Positions 53,544 to 60,997 of a DNA stretch of 64,000 bases are shown one piece after another (position 1 is the first letter of the stretch; each line of letters opens with the position of its first letter). Under the pieces are notes generated by a model, which searched no databases, was not told the DNA's origin, and saw only the letters and a program-made list of their open reading frames with translations. This stretch comes from Bacteroidales bacterium UBA1309 (GTDB lineage: Bacteria > Bacteroidota > Bacteroidia > Bacteroidales > Dysgonomonadaceae). The stretch spans positions 90,517-154,516 of the forward strand of contig DBTT01000027.1 of the NCBI GenBank assembly GCA_002307185.1, given 5' to 3'. The translations under genes were made by a program, and so were the position numbers.

Positions 53544-55322
53544 TTAACGCACAGAGATAATGTAAGGCAAACGGGCTTGGATGTAATCCTGATTTTTTAC
53601 TTTTTTCATCAGGCTAATCATTTGATAGTCGTCGCCAAGATATTCTTTTACCAAATTGACTTTTAATTGTTCCTTTTTATCGGACAATAGCTTTGTCAAG
53701 AAGTCAGTTTTTTCGGGATAATCGCTTGTTGAATAGTCTTTTATTTTAGCAAGAGCTGCAGCTTCTTTCACAGCCACATCCAATCCGCCCAATTTGTCAA
53801 TCAACCCTAATTTTAGGGCTTGAGTTCCGCTCCAGATGTGACCTTGAGCGATTTCTTTCAACTTTGCAATCGGGATCTTACGTCCATCGGCACATCTTTT
53901 GGTGAAAAGTTCGTAACCGCGGTTGATATAAGCCTGCAAAATGCTCTTTTCGTCTTCCGTCATCGGGCGAGTGATGTCGCCAAAATCGGACAGCTTGTTT
54001 GTTTTCACATTGTCGAATGATAATCCCAGTTTTTGAGTCAAGCCTTGAACGTTTGGAAACATACCGAAAATTCCGATTGACCCTGTCAGGGAAGTGGGTT
54101 CGGCAACAATTTTTGATGCGTTGCATGAGATGTAATACCCACCCGAGGCTGCATAATCGCCCATCGAAACAACCACCGGTTTCACGGCTTTCAGGTCGGT
54201 GATTGCTTTCCAAATTTGTTCTGAAGCATAAGCACTTCCTCCGGGAGAATTCACGCGAAAGACCACTGCTTTCACATTTTCATCGTCTTTCAACTTTTCG
54301 ATTTCTTTCACGTATTTCTCATTTGTGATCCCGTCGTTGCTGCTTGAAGAAGCCGATCCTGAGGTGATTTCACCTTCTGCATACAATACCGCAATTTTAT
54401 CCATCGACTTGGATAAGCTGCTTTTCAATGGAACATCTTGCAAATCGGTGATAGTTGCGGGCCGAAGCTGGTCTTTTTTCTCCAAGCCTGTCAATTTCTT
54501 CAGATAGCTTTTGAAATCTGTTTCATACATCAGCGCATCCACAAGTTTGTAGGAAACTATCGAGTCTTGGCTTTGCAACAAAGGGAGCTTGTCTGCAAGC
54601 TCGTTTACACGTTGAGCGGTAAGTTTGCGGCTTTTGGCGATGTCGGCAACAATGTTCCCCCAAATGTCGTTGATGAACCCGAGCAATTGTTCCCGGTTTG
54701 GATCGCTCATTTTGTTGCTGGTGAATGGTTCCACTGCGGACTTGTAAGCTCCTACTTTGAACACCTGCATCTCCACCCCAAGCTTGTCCAGCAAGCCTTT
54801 GTAATAAGTCGGATTCACGGAAAGCCCATGCAAATCGAGTCCACCCTGTGGATTTAATACCAGCTTGTCTGCAACAGTGGACAAGTAATAGGCTCCCTGT
54901 GTGTAATAATCGCCATATGCAACAATAAACTTTTTGCTTGTCTTGAAATCAACGAGCGCATTTCTGATGGCTTGCAGGGAAGCGGTAGAGGCCGAGAAAG
55001 CTTTTGCGTCGATGTATATTCCCCTTATTTTGTCATTCTCTTTTGCCTTCTTGATTGCCGACAAGATGTCGTCGAGCCCTAATTCAGGAGTGTCGTTGTT
55101 GTACAGTCCGATAAGTTCCATCAAAGGGTCGGTGGTTGTTCTCTCCTTGAGGAGTCCTTCCAACTTCAAATGGAGAAAACTCTTTTCCTTAAGTTCAAAA
55201 CTACTGTTGTTGACACTTGCGACCATGCCGGCAAATATTCCGACAGTGAATATTGAAACAATTATCAGGGCTACAAAAAAACCTAATGCTGATGCTAAAA
55301 CTGTTTTAATAAATCCTTTCAT
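53544..55322 (-). CDS. sppA: Signal peptide peptidase SppA (67K type)
   Basis: 592-residue inner-membrane serine protease (protease IV) that degrades leftover signal peptides. One N-terminal helix (about 10-35) precedes two ClpP-like domains. The nucleophile Ser lies in VVSMGDYAASGGYYISC near 385; the catalytic Lys of the first domain is in the region IVAYGDYYTQGAYYLS near 140-155. Length and duplicated domains fit the E. coli SppA type. It heads sppA-lpxK-punA. Confidence 0.94.
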   Translation of the reverse strand: MKGFIKTVLASALGFFVALIIVSIFTVGIFAGMVASVNNSSFELKEKSFLHLKLEGLLKERTTTDPLMELIGLYNNDTPELGLDDILSAIKKAKENDKIRGIYIDAKAFSASTASLQAIRNALVDFKTSKKFIVAYGDYYTQGAYYLSTVADKLVLNPQGGLDLHGLSVNPTYYKGLLDKLGVEMQVFKVGAYKSAVEPFTSNKMSDPNREQLLGFINDIWGNIVADIAKSRKLTAQRVNELADKLPLLQSQDSIVSYKLVDALMYETDFKSYLKKLTGLEKKDQLRPATITDLQDVPLKSSLSKSMDKIAVLYAEGEITSGSASSSSNDGITNEKYVKEIEKLKDDENVKAVVFRVNSPGGSAYASEQIWKAITDLKAVKPVVVSMGDYAASGGYYISCNASKIVAEPTSLTGSIGIFGMFPNVQGLTQKLGLSFDNVKTNKLSDFGDITRPMTEDEKSILQAYINRGYELFTKRCADGRKIPIAKLKEIAQGHIWSGTQALKLGLIDKLGGLDVAVKEAAALAKIKDYSTSDYPEKTDFLTKLLSDKKEQLKVNLVKEYLGDDYQMISLMKKVKNQDYIQARLPYIISVR

Positions 55323-55367
55323 ATTCGGGTTTAAATTGTGATTTAGACGTGTTTAGAAAAATAGCCA

Positions 55368-55416
55368 GCGGTTTTCTGCCAATGAAACATTGCAGAAAAC
55401 CGCATAGACAAAGATA
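55368..55416 (-). promoter_or_regulatory. Promoter element and large hairpin before sppA
   Basis: On the minus strand TATCTTTG (55416-55409) is followed at once by a 12-bp perfect stem (55403-55392 with 55379-55368; arms GCGGTTTTCTGC and GCAGAAAACCGC) that continues inward by AATG-CATT. It may be the sufE terminator (a TATTTTTC follows), a 5' hairpin of the sppA mRNA, or both. Confidence 0.55.
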
Positions 55417-55454
55417 TAAAAATATTTTGTAAGAGTCAATCGAAGTCTTACTCT

Positions 55455-55892
55455 TTATAGATTAGGCTTGTCGCCTTTTGCCTTGAAAGCCAGGGCATAT
55501 AATTTCATCTGCTTCACCATCGACACCAAGCCGTTGGAACGGGTGGGGGAGAGATGTTCCTTCAATCCTATTTTATCAATGAAGTACAAATCCGAGTTGA
55601 TGATGTCGTCTGGCGTGCGATCCGACAAAACGCGCAGCAGCAAAGCCACGATTCCCTTCACGATAACCGCATCGCTTTCGGCATCAAAATGAATAACCCC
55701 GTTTTCGTAACTTGCTTGAATCCAGACGCGACTTTGGCAACCTTCGATCAGATTGCTTTGTGTTTTGTAGCGGTTGTCAAGAGGCAAAAGGGCGTTTCCT
55801 AATTCGATGAGATAGGCATACTTGTCCATCCAGTCATCAAAAATCGAAAACTCTTCTACAATTTCATCCTGTGTTTCGTTGAGTGTGCTCAT
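55455..55892 (-). CDS. sufE: Cysteine desulfurase partner SufE
   Basis: 145 residues. SufE takes sulfur from SufS onto a Cys for iron-sulfur cluster assembly. The sulfur acceptor Cys is in NLIEGCQSRVWIQ near 51. Length and the C-terminal LSPTRSNGLVSMVKQMKLYA match the family. It starts three bases after the glutaminyl cyclase gene ends, so the two probably share a transcript. No suf genes are nearby. Confidence 0.95.
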   Translation of the reverse strand: MSTLNETQDEIVEEFSIFDDWMDKYAYLIELGNALLPLDNRYKTQSNLIEGCQSRVWIQASYENGVIHFDAESDAVIVKGIVALLLRVLSDRTPDDIINSDLYFIDKIGLKEHLSPTRSNGLVSMVKQMKLYALAFKAKGDKPNL

Positions 55893-55895
55893 TAT

Positions 55896-56891
55896 TTATT
55901 TTTCTTTGTATAATACTTCCAAAATTGTTTGTCCGACCGCTTTCAGCGTTTCTTTGCTGACGTTGTCCATGTTGTCTTTGGTGGTGTGCCAATACCAGCT
56001 AAAGCCGGTTTGGGAATTTTTGTCTTGCTGGATGATGTCGATGCTCGGGATTTCCGCTATTTGGTTCACAGGCACATGGTCGTCTGTGATGGTGCCGCCC
56101 CTGGCATCTATAAAATACTTGCCGTATCCTAATAGGCGGGCATTTGACCAGACTTTTTCTACAATGTCTGCTGCATACTCCATCGAGAAACCTTCTTTGT
56201 AGAATGTTGCATCAGGTGCGCCAACCATGTCGAGGAGGATTCCGTAACGGGCTTTGTATCCTTCTTTGTGGGGATTCTTTGCCCAATATTGGGTGCCGAG
56301 ACACCACCAATCGCCGGGAGGAACATCCTTTGCAGTCTCTGGTTCACCCCAATCCTCCACATCAAAAAAGATGATGTCAACACCCGCATCAGCAGGCTTG
56401 CTTTTCAGCACACGAGCTACTTCCAGCAACACGCCAACACCGCTCGCCCCGTCGTTAGCTCCCAGAATTGGCGTGTTCTGTTTGCTCGGGTCTGGGTCAT
56501 GGTCTGCAAACGGACGGGTATCCCAGTGTGCAAAAAACACAACCCGGTTTTCTTTTTCGGGAGAATAGCTTGCTATGATATTACGGGATTTCAACTTGAT
56601 TCCGTCGTACGTTTTCACGGTTGCTACTTGTTCTGTGACATCTGCGCCAAAACGTTTCAGTTGCGCAACGAGGTAGTCGCCGCAAGCTTTGTGTTCTTTG
56701 GTGTCGGGAACACGAGGTCCAAAATCTACCTGCTTGGCTACATATTGGTAGGCACTATCTGCATTGAATGGAGGAGATACTTGTTGGTAGGTGTATTCTA
56801 CTGTGGTAGCGCTTGTTGCGGCCTTTTTGTTGCAGGCACAAGCGAAAAATAAGAGTGCGGCAACACCTATTGCATATTTTTTGAAAAACAT
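55896..56891 (-). CDS. Glutaminyl-peptide cyclotransferase (type II, M28 fold) lipoprotein
   Basis: 331 residues from ATG 56889-56891, which opens a lipoprotein signal peptide with Cys residues near 18-20 (FFACACNK). The M28-type zinc fold shows FFAHWDTRPFADHDPDP near 130, LGANDGASGVGVLLEVARVL near 155, FFDVEDWGEPE near 190 and WCLGTQYWAKNPHKEGY near 208. These match the mammalian-type glutaminyl cyclases known from Porphyromonas and Tannerella, which convert N-terminal Gln of exported proteins to pyroglutamate. A TATCTTTG element lies 29 bases upstream. Confidence 0.88.
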   Translation of the reverse strand: MFFKKYAIGVAALLFFACACNKKAATSATTVEYTYQQVSPPFNADSAYQYVAKQVDFGPRVPDTKEHKACGDYLVAQLKRFGADVTEQVATVKTYDGIKLKSRNIIASYSPEKENRVVFFAHWDTRPFADHDPDPSKQNTPILGANDGASGVGVLLEVARVLKSKPADAGVDIIFFDVEDWGEPETAKDVPPGDWWCLGTQYWAKNPHKEGYKARYGILLDMVGAPDATFYKEGFSMEYAADIVEKVWSNARLLGYGKYFIDARGGTITDDHVPVNQIAEIPSIDIIQQDKNSQTGFSWYWHTTKDNMDNVSKETLKAVGQTILEVLYKEK

Positions 56892-56919
56892 AAATTGCTT
56901 TTTTAGATTTTTTCTTTTA

Positions 56920-56927
56920 CAAAGATA
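56920..56927 (-). promoter_or_regulatory. Candidate -7 element of the glutaminyl cyclase-sufE transcript
   Basis: TATCTTTG on the minus strand, 29 bases before the ATG; the -33 TTG is not evident. Confidence 0.4.
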
Positions 56928-57019
56928 GACGTTTGATTTTGAATATGGGAGTGTTCGGACAGATTTTGCATCATTCGTTTTTCGGAAAATGAATGTCCGG
57001 GAATGTGATAACTTTTTCA

Positions 57020-57027
57020 TACTTTTG
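57020..57027 (+). promoter_or_regulatory. Candidate -7 element of the amidotransferase gene
   Basis: TACTTTTG, an exact TAnnTTTG match, 132 bases before the start at 57159. The long leader and missing -33 make it tentative. Confidence 0.3.
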
Positions 57028-57158
57028 TGATAGCTGATAGCTGGTTATAAGAATTTAAATGGTCTTCAGCCCATTTATGGCTTTAGCCAAAACATTCACC
57101 AAAATTTAAAGTACAATCATTAAATAGCCATTCGTAACTTGTATATAGTAAACTACTT

Positions 57159-57875
57159 ATGTCCGAAAAGAAAAAAGTGCTTATCGTCACCCGGCGTGAA
57201 TTACGAAAAAACAAACTCATCAACTGGGTGTCCGAAATTTATCTCCAAATATTGGGACAGGGAGGTGTGCTTCCCATACTTGTGCCCATTGCGCAGGGAA
57301 CAATAGCCAATCTACCCGACTACCTCGAAGATTACGATGGGATCTTGATGTCGGAAGGGGGTGACATTAGTCCGGCATATTACAACGAACCTTATAGCGT
57401 GAGCAAACTGGACGAATACGATCCGATTAAGGACGAAATTGAGATCACTTGTTGTCGCCATGCCGTGGAGCATAACAAGCCGATTCTCGGATTTTGCCGG
57501 GGTATGCACATGATAAATGTGGTTTTCGGGGGCAGCCTCCACTTGGATATTCACGAAATCAACAAAAAAAGCGTGCTGCATATCGATTACGACCACTACG
57601 ACACCGTTCGCCATCCGGTAGCCATTGCTGAAGATACACCTCTATTTCATTGGTACAAGGAAAAGGAGATCCAAGTGAACACCTACCATCACCAAGGAAT
57701 CAAGAAATTGGGGGAAGGATTGGTGACGATGGCAAAAGCTCCCGATGGACTGATCGAGGGGGTATTCCATCCCGGCTATAAGTTTGTTGTGGGACTTCAA
57801 TTTCATCCCGAACGAATGTATCAAGAATACGCCGGCAATAAACTGGTGTTCAAATCATTTATCGATGCGCTTTAA
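57159..57875 (+). CDS. Gamma-glutamyl-gamma-aminobutyrate hydrolase-family amidotransferase
   Basis: 238 residues of the class I glutamine amidotransferase fold (peptidase C26, PuuD-like). The nucleophile Cys is in ILGFCRGMHMINVVFGG near 110-126 and the His-Glu pair in VGLQFHPERMYQE near 211. ILMSEGGDISPAYYNEP near 63 is the oxyanion-side loop. Such enzymes hydrolyse gamma-glutamyl amides; no polyamine-degrading (puu) genes are adjacent, so the substrate is open. A HAD hydrolase gene follows at 56 bases. Confidence 0.88.
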   Translation: MSEKKKVLIVTRRELRKNKLINWVSEIYLQILGQGGVLPILVPIAQGTIANLPDYLEDYDGILMSEGGDISPAYYNEPYSVSKLDEYDPIKDEIEITCCRHAVEHNKPILGFCRGMHMINVVFGGSLHLDIHEINKKSVLHIDYDHYDTVRHPVAIAEDTPLFHWYKEKEIQVNTYHHQGIKKLGEGLVTMAKAPDGLIEGVFHPGYKFVVGLQFHPERMYQEYAGNKLVFKSFIDAL

Positions 57876-57931
57876 GCAAATATGTTAATGTGCCAACGAG
57901 TAATTCAATAATTCAATAATTCGTAATTCCG

Positions 57932-58777
57932 ATGACTCTAACTTCTTTCAAAGAATTAGCACTGAAATACAAAGTGATTTTTTTCGATGCCTATGGCGTG
58001 CTAAGGAATCACAAGGGGATGTTGCCGGGAATCCAAGGGATGTTCCGTTTTTTGGAAGACAACGGCATTGCCTTCTACATTCTCACAAACGATGCTTCGC
58101 GTAGCCCTCAACTGTTGGCTAAAGTGTATCAGGATGCGGGCATCCCCGAGATCACCGACAAGAAAATTATTTCTTCGGGAATGCTGGCCCGGGATTATAT
58201 CCAGCACAAAGTTGAAGAAGGACGTTTGGCTTATTTGGGTACAGAGGCATCGGCGCATTACATACAAGGCAAAGGGTTGACCACGATTTCCATCAGCGAC
58301 TTGGACATCAACACCAGCGAAGACATTAGTGCTTTGATCTTGCTGGATGACGAAGGTTTCGATTGGAACATCGACCTCAACAAGACGCTCAATCTCTTGC
58401 GCAGGCGGGCCATTCCCGTGATTGTTGCGAACACCGATGTAACGTATCCGATGGCCAAGAAAGACGCTGCCATCGCCGTGGGTGCTTTGGGAGACATGCT
58501 CGAAACCTTGGCTCACAAAACCTTTATCCGCTTTGGAAAACCCGATTCGCAGATTTTTAGTTTTGCCTACGAATTTTGCACACGAAAAAACAAGGTGATA
58601 AAGAACGACATACTCATGGTGGGCGATTCGCTCGGAACCGACATCATCGGTGGCAACAAGTTTGGCATCGACACGTGTTTGGTGCTGACGGGGAATACCC
58701 TTCCCGAAAATTGCGACCTGATGATTCGATCCACTGGAATTATTCCCGATTATATCTGTGAATCTGTCGCTTTGTAG
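57932..58777 (+). CDS. HAD-superfamily hydrolase, class IIA (NagD-like)
   Basis: 281 residues. HAD motif I reads IFFDAYGVLRNHKG near 16-29, with Tyr in the slot often held by Asp-Gly; motif II is ILTNDASRSP near 50, and motif IV is MVGDSLGTDIIGGNKFGID near 229. The cap is of class II. The family includes phosphatases of sugar or nucleotide phosphates; substrate unknown. It may be co-transcribed with the preceding amidotransferase gene. Confidence 0.87.
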   Translation: MTLTSFKELALKYKVIFFDAYGVLRNHKGMLPGIQGMFRFLEDNGIAFYILTNDASRSPQLLAKVYQDAGIPEITDKKIISSGMLARDYIQHKVEEGRLAYLGTEASAHYIQGKGLTTISISDLDINTSEDISALILLDDEGFDWNIDLNKTLNLLRRRAIPVIVANTDVTYPMAKKDAAIAVGALGDMLETLAHKTFIRFGKPDSQIFSFAYEFCTRKNKVIKNDILMVGDSLGTDIIGGNKFGIDTCLVLTGNTLPENCDLMIRSTGIIPDYICESVAL

Positions 58778-59030
58778 TTGGAAAGAAATTAAATTAAATA
58801 TCACTTCATCCGATCAGTGCTTTTCCCCACAAAAAAGCTCCTGGTGGGCATGGCGATAATGGAGTCCGTAAGGATAGACGCCCAGACATTAGGTCTTGCG
58901 AGATTCGGCTTCTATCACGTGATTCTTCGTGAGAAATTTAGAAGCCGAGATATTCCAGGCGAGTGTGCCTTTTCCCGCACACAATTTGTATTGGAATTTT
59001 CCCCTTCCTGTTTCAGGTATTTGGCTGCAG
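58778..59030. other. Intergenic region with two hairpins, no convincing gene
   Basis: A 10-bp stem TCGGCTTCTA (58905-58914) with TAGAAGCCGA (58939-58948) encloses a TCACG/CGTGA stem, and a second stem GTGTGC/GCACAC lies at 58963-58982. The surrounding sequence is richer in G and C than other spacers here. A plus-strand frame at 58817-59125 has no recognisable features. It could be a structured RNA or decayed coding sequence. Confidence 0.35.
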
Positions 59031-59297
59031 TTAAGTATTCGATTGTCTGCTGTTGCCTCCAAGCAAAGTTAGAATCCACAAGAAAACAATCGCTCCACAA
59101 ACTGAGACAAACAACATCCCGATAATTCCGCCGAAATGAATATCTAAAACCCTGAAAAGAAAGCCTCCCAAAACAGACCCAATCAAGCCTACAACTAAGT
59201 TGATGACTAAACCGAAGCTGTGTCCTCTTGCCATTTTCCCGGCAATGAAACCTGCCAAAATGCCAATGATGATCGAACCTAAAATTCCCAATTCCAT
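59031..59297 (-). CDS. GlsB/YeaQ/YmgE-family small membrane protein
   Basis: 88 residues with three hydrophobic helices (about 3-22, 30-48, 55-78). ILAGFIAGKMARGHSFGLVIN and GLIGSVLGGFLF match the transglycosylase-associated/YeaQ pattern of stress-induced membrane proteins. The function is not established. It is the sole minus-strand gene in a zone of small or decayed plus-strand genes. Confidence 0.88.
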   Translation of the reverse strand: MELGILGSIIIGILAGFIAGKMARGHSFGLVINLVVGLIGSVLGGFLFRVLDIHFGGIIGMLFVSVCGAIVFLWILTLLGGNSRQSNT

Positions 59298-59537
59298 TTT
59301 TTTGTTTTTATAGATTAATATTTTTGAATATGTACTTACCGATAGGGAGTCAGCACCCCAGAGTTGGAGTCCCGGCGGCAGTTTTTTAATTAATACAGAA
59401 AATTGCTCTTCTGATAATCTATAACAATCCGGTGGAAGAATAAGTCTTCGGGTCTGTATATTATGTAATTAATAACCAAAAATATATAACAAGGCCGGCA
59501 ATTCCGTTTCTTTATACACGAATAAATCAGTATCGTA
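59298..59537. other. Upstream region of the YeaQ-like gene
   Basis: 240 AT-rich bases. On the minus strand TATTTTTG (59484-59477) could be a -7 element, though 180 bases from the start. A GC-rich island at 59343-59382 has a repeated GGAGTC but no clean stem. Nothing else is visible. Confidence 0.3.
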
Positions 59538-60011
59538 ATGAATGGAAGGATAAGGGCTAGCAACTCGGTTCAAAACAAAAAAAACGCCTTGATCGCAGAT
59601 GGAAATACCGCGCTCGGGCACAACATGGCCGTCTGTTTGGAGGCTATGGGGAATTGGAACATCATCATTACATCCCCCAAAAAGCTTCATTACAAAGGAG
59701 CATTCGAGTTTATCCCTTTGGATAGTTTCAACATGGATGTGATTGACCAACATCAGAAAAAATTGCAGGAGATTACACATGTTTTTTTTGGAACAGCCGG
59801 AGACAAATCGCACGATGATCCGGAGTCTTTGGATTTGGTGATCGAGATTGAGAAAATAACGCCTTGGCTCGAGCATATCATATTCATTCAGGAAATGGTG
59901 AGGTACAAGAATCAAAATCCCACTTCCAGAGCCATTGTTTCAAGGCTAGAGGAATTCTATTCATGTCATTCCCGTGTATGCCGATTGCAAGAGGAGAGAG
60001 TGACCTTGTAA
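59538..60011 (+). pseudogene. N-terminal fragment of a Rossmann-fold SDR/NAD-dependent epimerase-like protein
   Basis: 157 residues. The layout fits the first third of PRISE-type short-chain dehydrogenases: a beta strand and turn KNALIADGNTALGHNMAVCL near 14-33, EFIPLDSFNMD near 57, and THVFFGTAGD near 78, all at the right spacing. The glycine loop, usually V-G-x-T-G-x-x-G, has lost most glycines, and the remaining 200 or so residues are absent. I read it as a decayed remnant; translation as a small protein is not excluded. Confidence 0.45.
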
Positions 60012-60113
60012 CTGTGTGACTACGGTAAGAAGGTTAGTTTCCAAAAACGCTTGAGTGCGAATTATATAAGTTATTGCACGAATAATGTAAGGTTTTCGGG
60101 AAACTACATAACT

Positions 60114-60121
60114 ATATTTGT
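60114..60121 (+). promoter_or_regulatory. Candidate -7 element of the YtxH gene
   Basis: TATATTTG matches TAnnTTTG, 37 bases before the YtxH ATG. The -33 region has TTTTC rather than TTG. Confidence 0.4.
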
Positions 60122-60158
60122 ATAATTCAAGAATAAATAAAATTTTAATAAAAAGATT

Positions 60159-60443
60159 ATGAACATAGTAAAAGTCTTAGTAAGTGTGGTAGCCGCAGCC
60201 GCAGCGGGAACAGTTTTCGGAATTTTATTTGCTCCGGCAAGAGGCTTGTTGACTCGCAGATCAATTTTGCACAAAGGTGAAGTGAAAGCCGATGCGCTGA
60301 AAAACAAATACAACGAATTTATAGACAGTGTCTTGTATAAGTTCGACCGGGTCAAAGAAGATGTGCTTGATTTTACCGAAGAGATATTGCCTAAAGCTGA
60401 TGAAATAGACAAAGGTGCAAAATCTGCCCTGAAAGTAAAATAA
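60159..60443 (+). CDS. YtxH-domain small membrane protein
   Basis: 94 residues. One N-terminal helix with a glycine pattern (VVAAAAAGTVFGILFAPARG, about 10-29) is followed by an amphipathic, charged helix ending in Lys. The G-x-x-x-G-x-L-x-A-P-x-x-G segment is the YtxH signature found in general stress proteins. It sits next to the remains of a holin-like gene, a pairing common in this phylum. Confidence 0.85.
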   Translation: MNIVKVLVSVVAAAAAGTVFGILFAPARGLLTRRSILHKGEVKADALKNKYNEFIDSVLYKFDRVKEDVLDFTEEILPKADEIDKGAKSALKVK

Positions 60444-60553
60444 CCAACTAACCCATCCCTAAATCTGCTTCGGAAGAGGTTCCCTACAGAGAGTTCTGCA
60501 AAGGAATTTTCGGAGTGGATTTTTTCATTCCAAAATAGATCAAAACCAATGCA

Positions 60554-60897
60554 ATGAGACAGGATATAAATGCCATTGAATTCCTGCTTGAAAGAGAGGA
60601 GAATACGGTAAAGCAAGCTGTGAATTGGTCAAACCAGATACAGTGGAATACTGTCCATTCGGCTCGAGATTAATCACTCAATTGGTTGTCAAGGCCTTTT
60701 TTCTCAGCTTTTTATTACTCGGAAACTTAGGCATTGCTCTTTTGATTGGCGATATGCTTGGCAAATCTTTCTATGTTAGGCTATTGCAAGTTCGATGGCC
60801 TGTTAAACATTTCGAAACGCTGGCAAAAACCATTTGTGGTTTCCTAATTGGATTTCGAATCGCAAGGAGTGGAAGATGCACGGATTGTGAAAATTGA
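60554..60897 (+). pseudogene. Possible decayed phage-holin-family (DUF1469-like) gene
   Basis: Two overlapping frames together resemble a small membrane protein. A 39-codon frame from ATG 60554 (MRQDINAIEFLLEREE...) ends at 60673. A second frame from about 60625 holds SRLITQLVVKAFFLSFLLLG and GIALLIGDMLGKSFYVR, which matches the pattern of DUF1469 helices, and then loses likeness. The second frame has only a TTG start. This reads as a frameshifted remnant next to ytxH. Confidence 0.35.
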
Positions 60898-60997
60898 CGA
60901 TGCGCCTTTGTGCCAAAAAAGGGGGAAAGGCCGGCTGGAAAAGAGTTATTAAAAAATACAGCATAATGGTTGTTTCACTATTTAAAATCAATTGCAG

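Noticed and set aside
58817..59125. 102-codon plus-strand frame
   Set aside because: It runs through two hairpins and into the antisense of the YeaQ-like gene, and its residues show no protein-like pattern.
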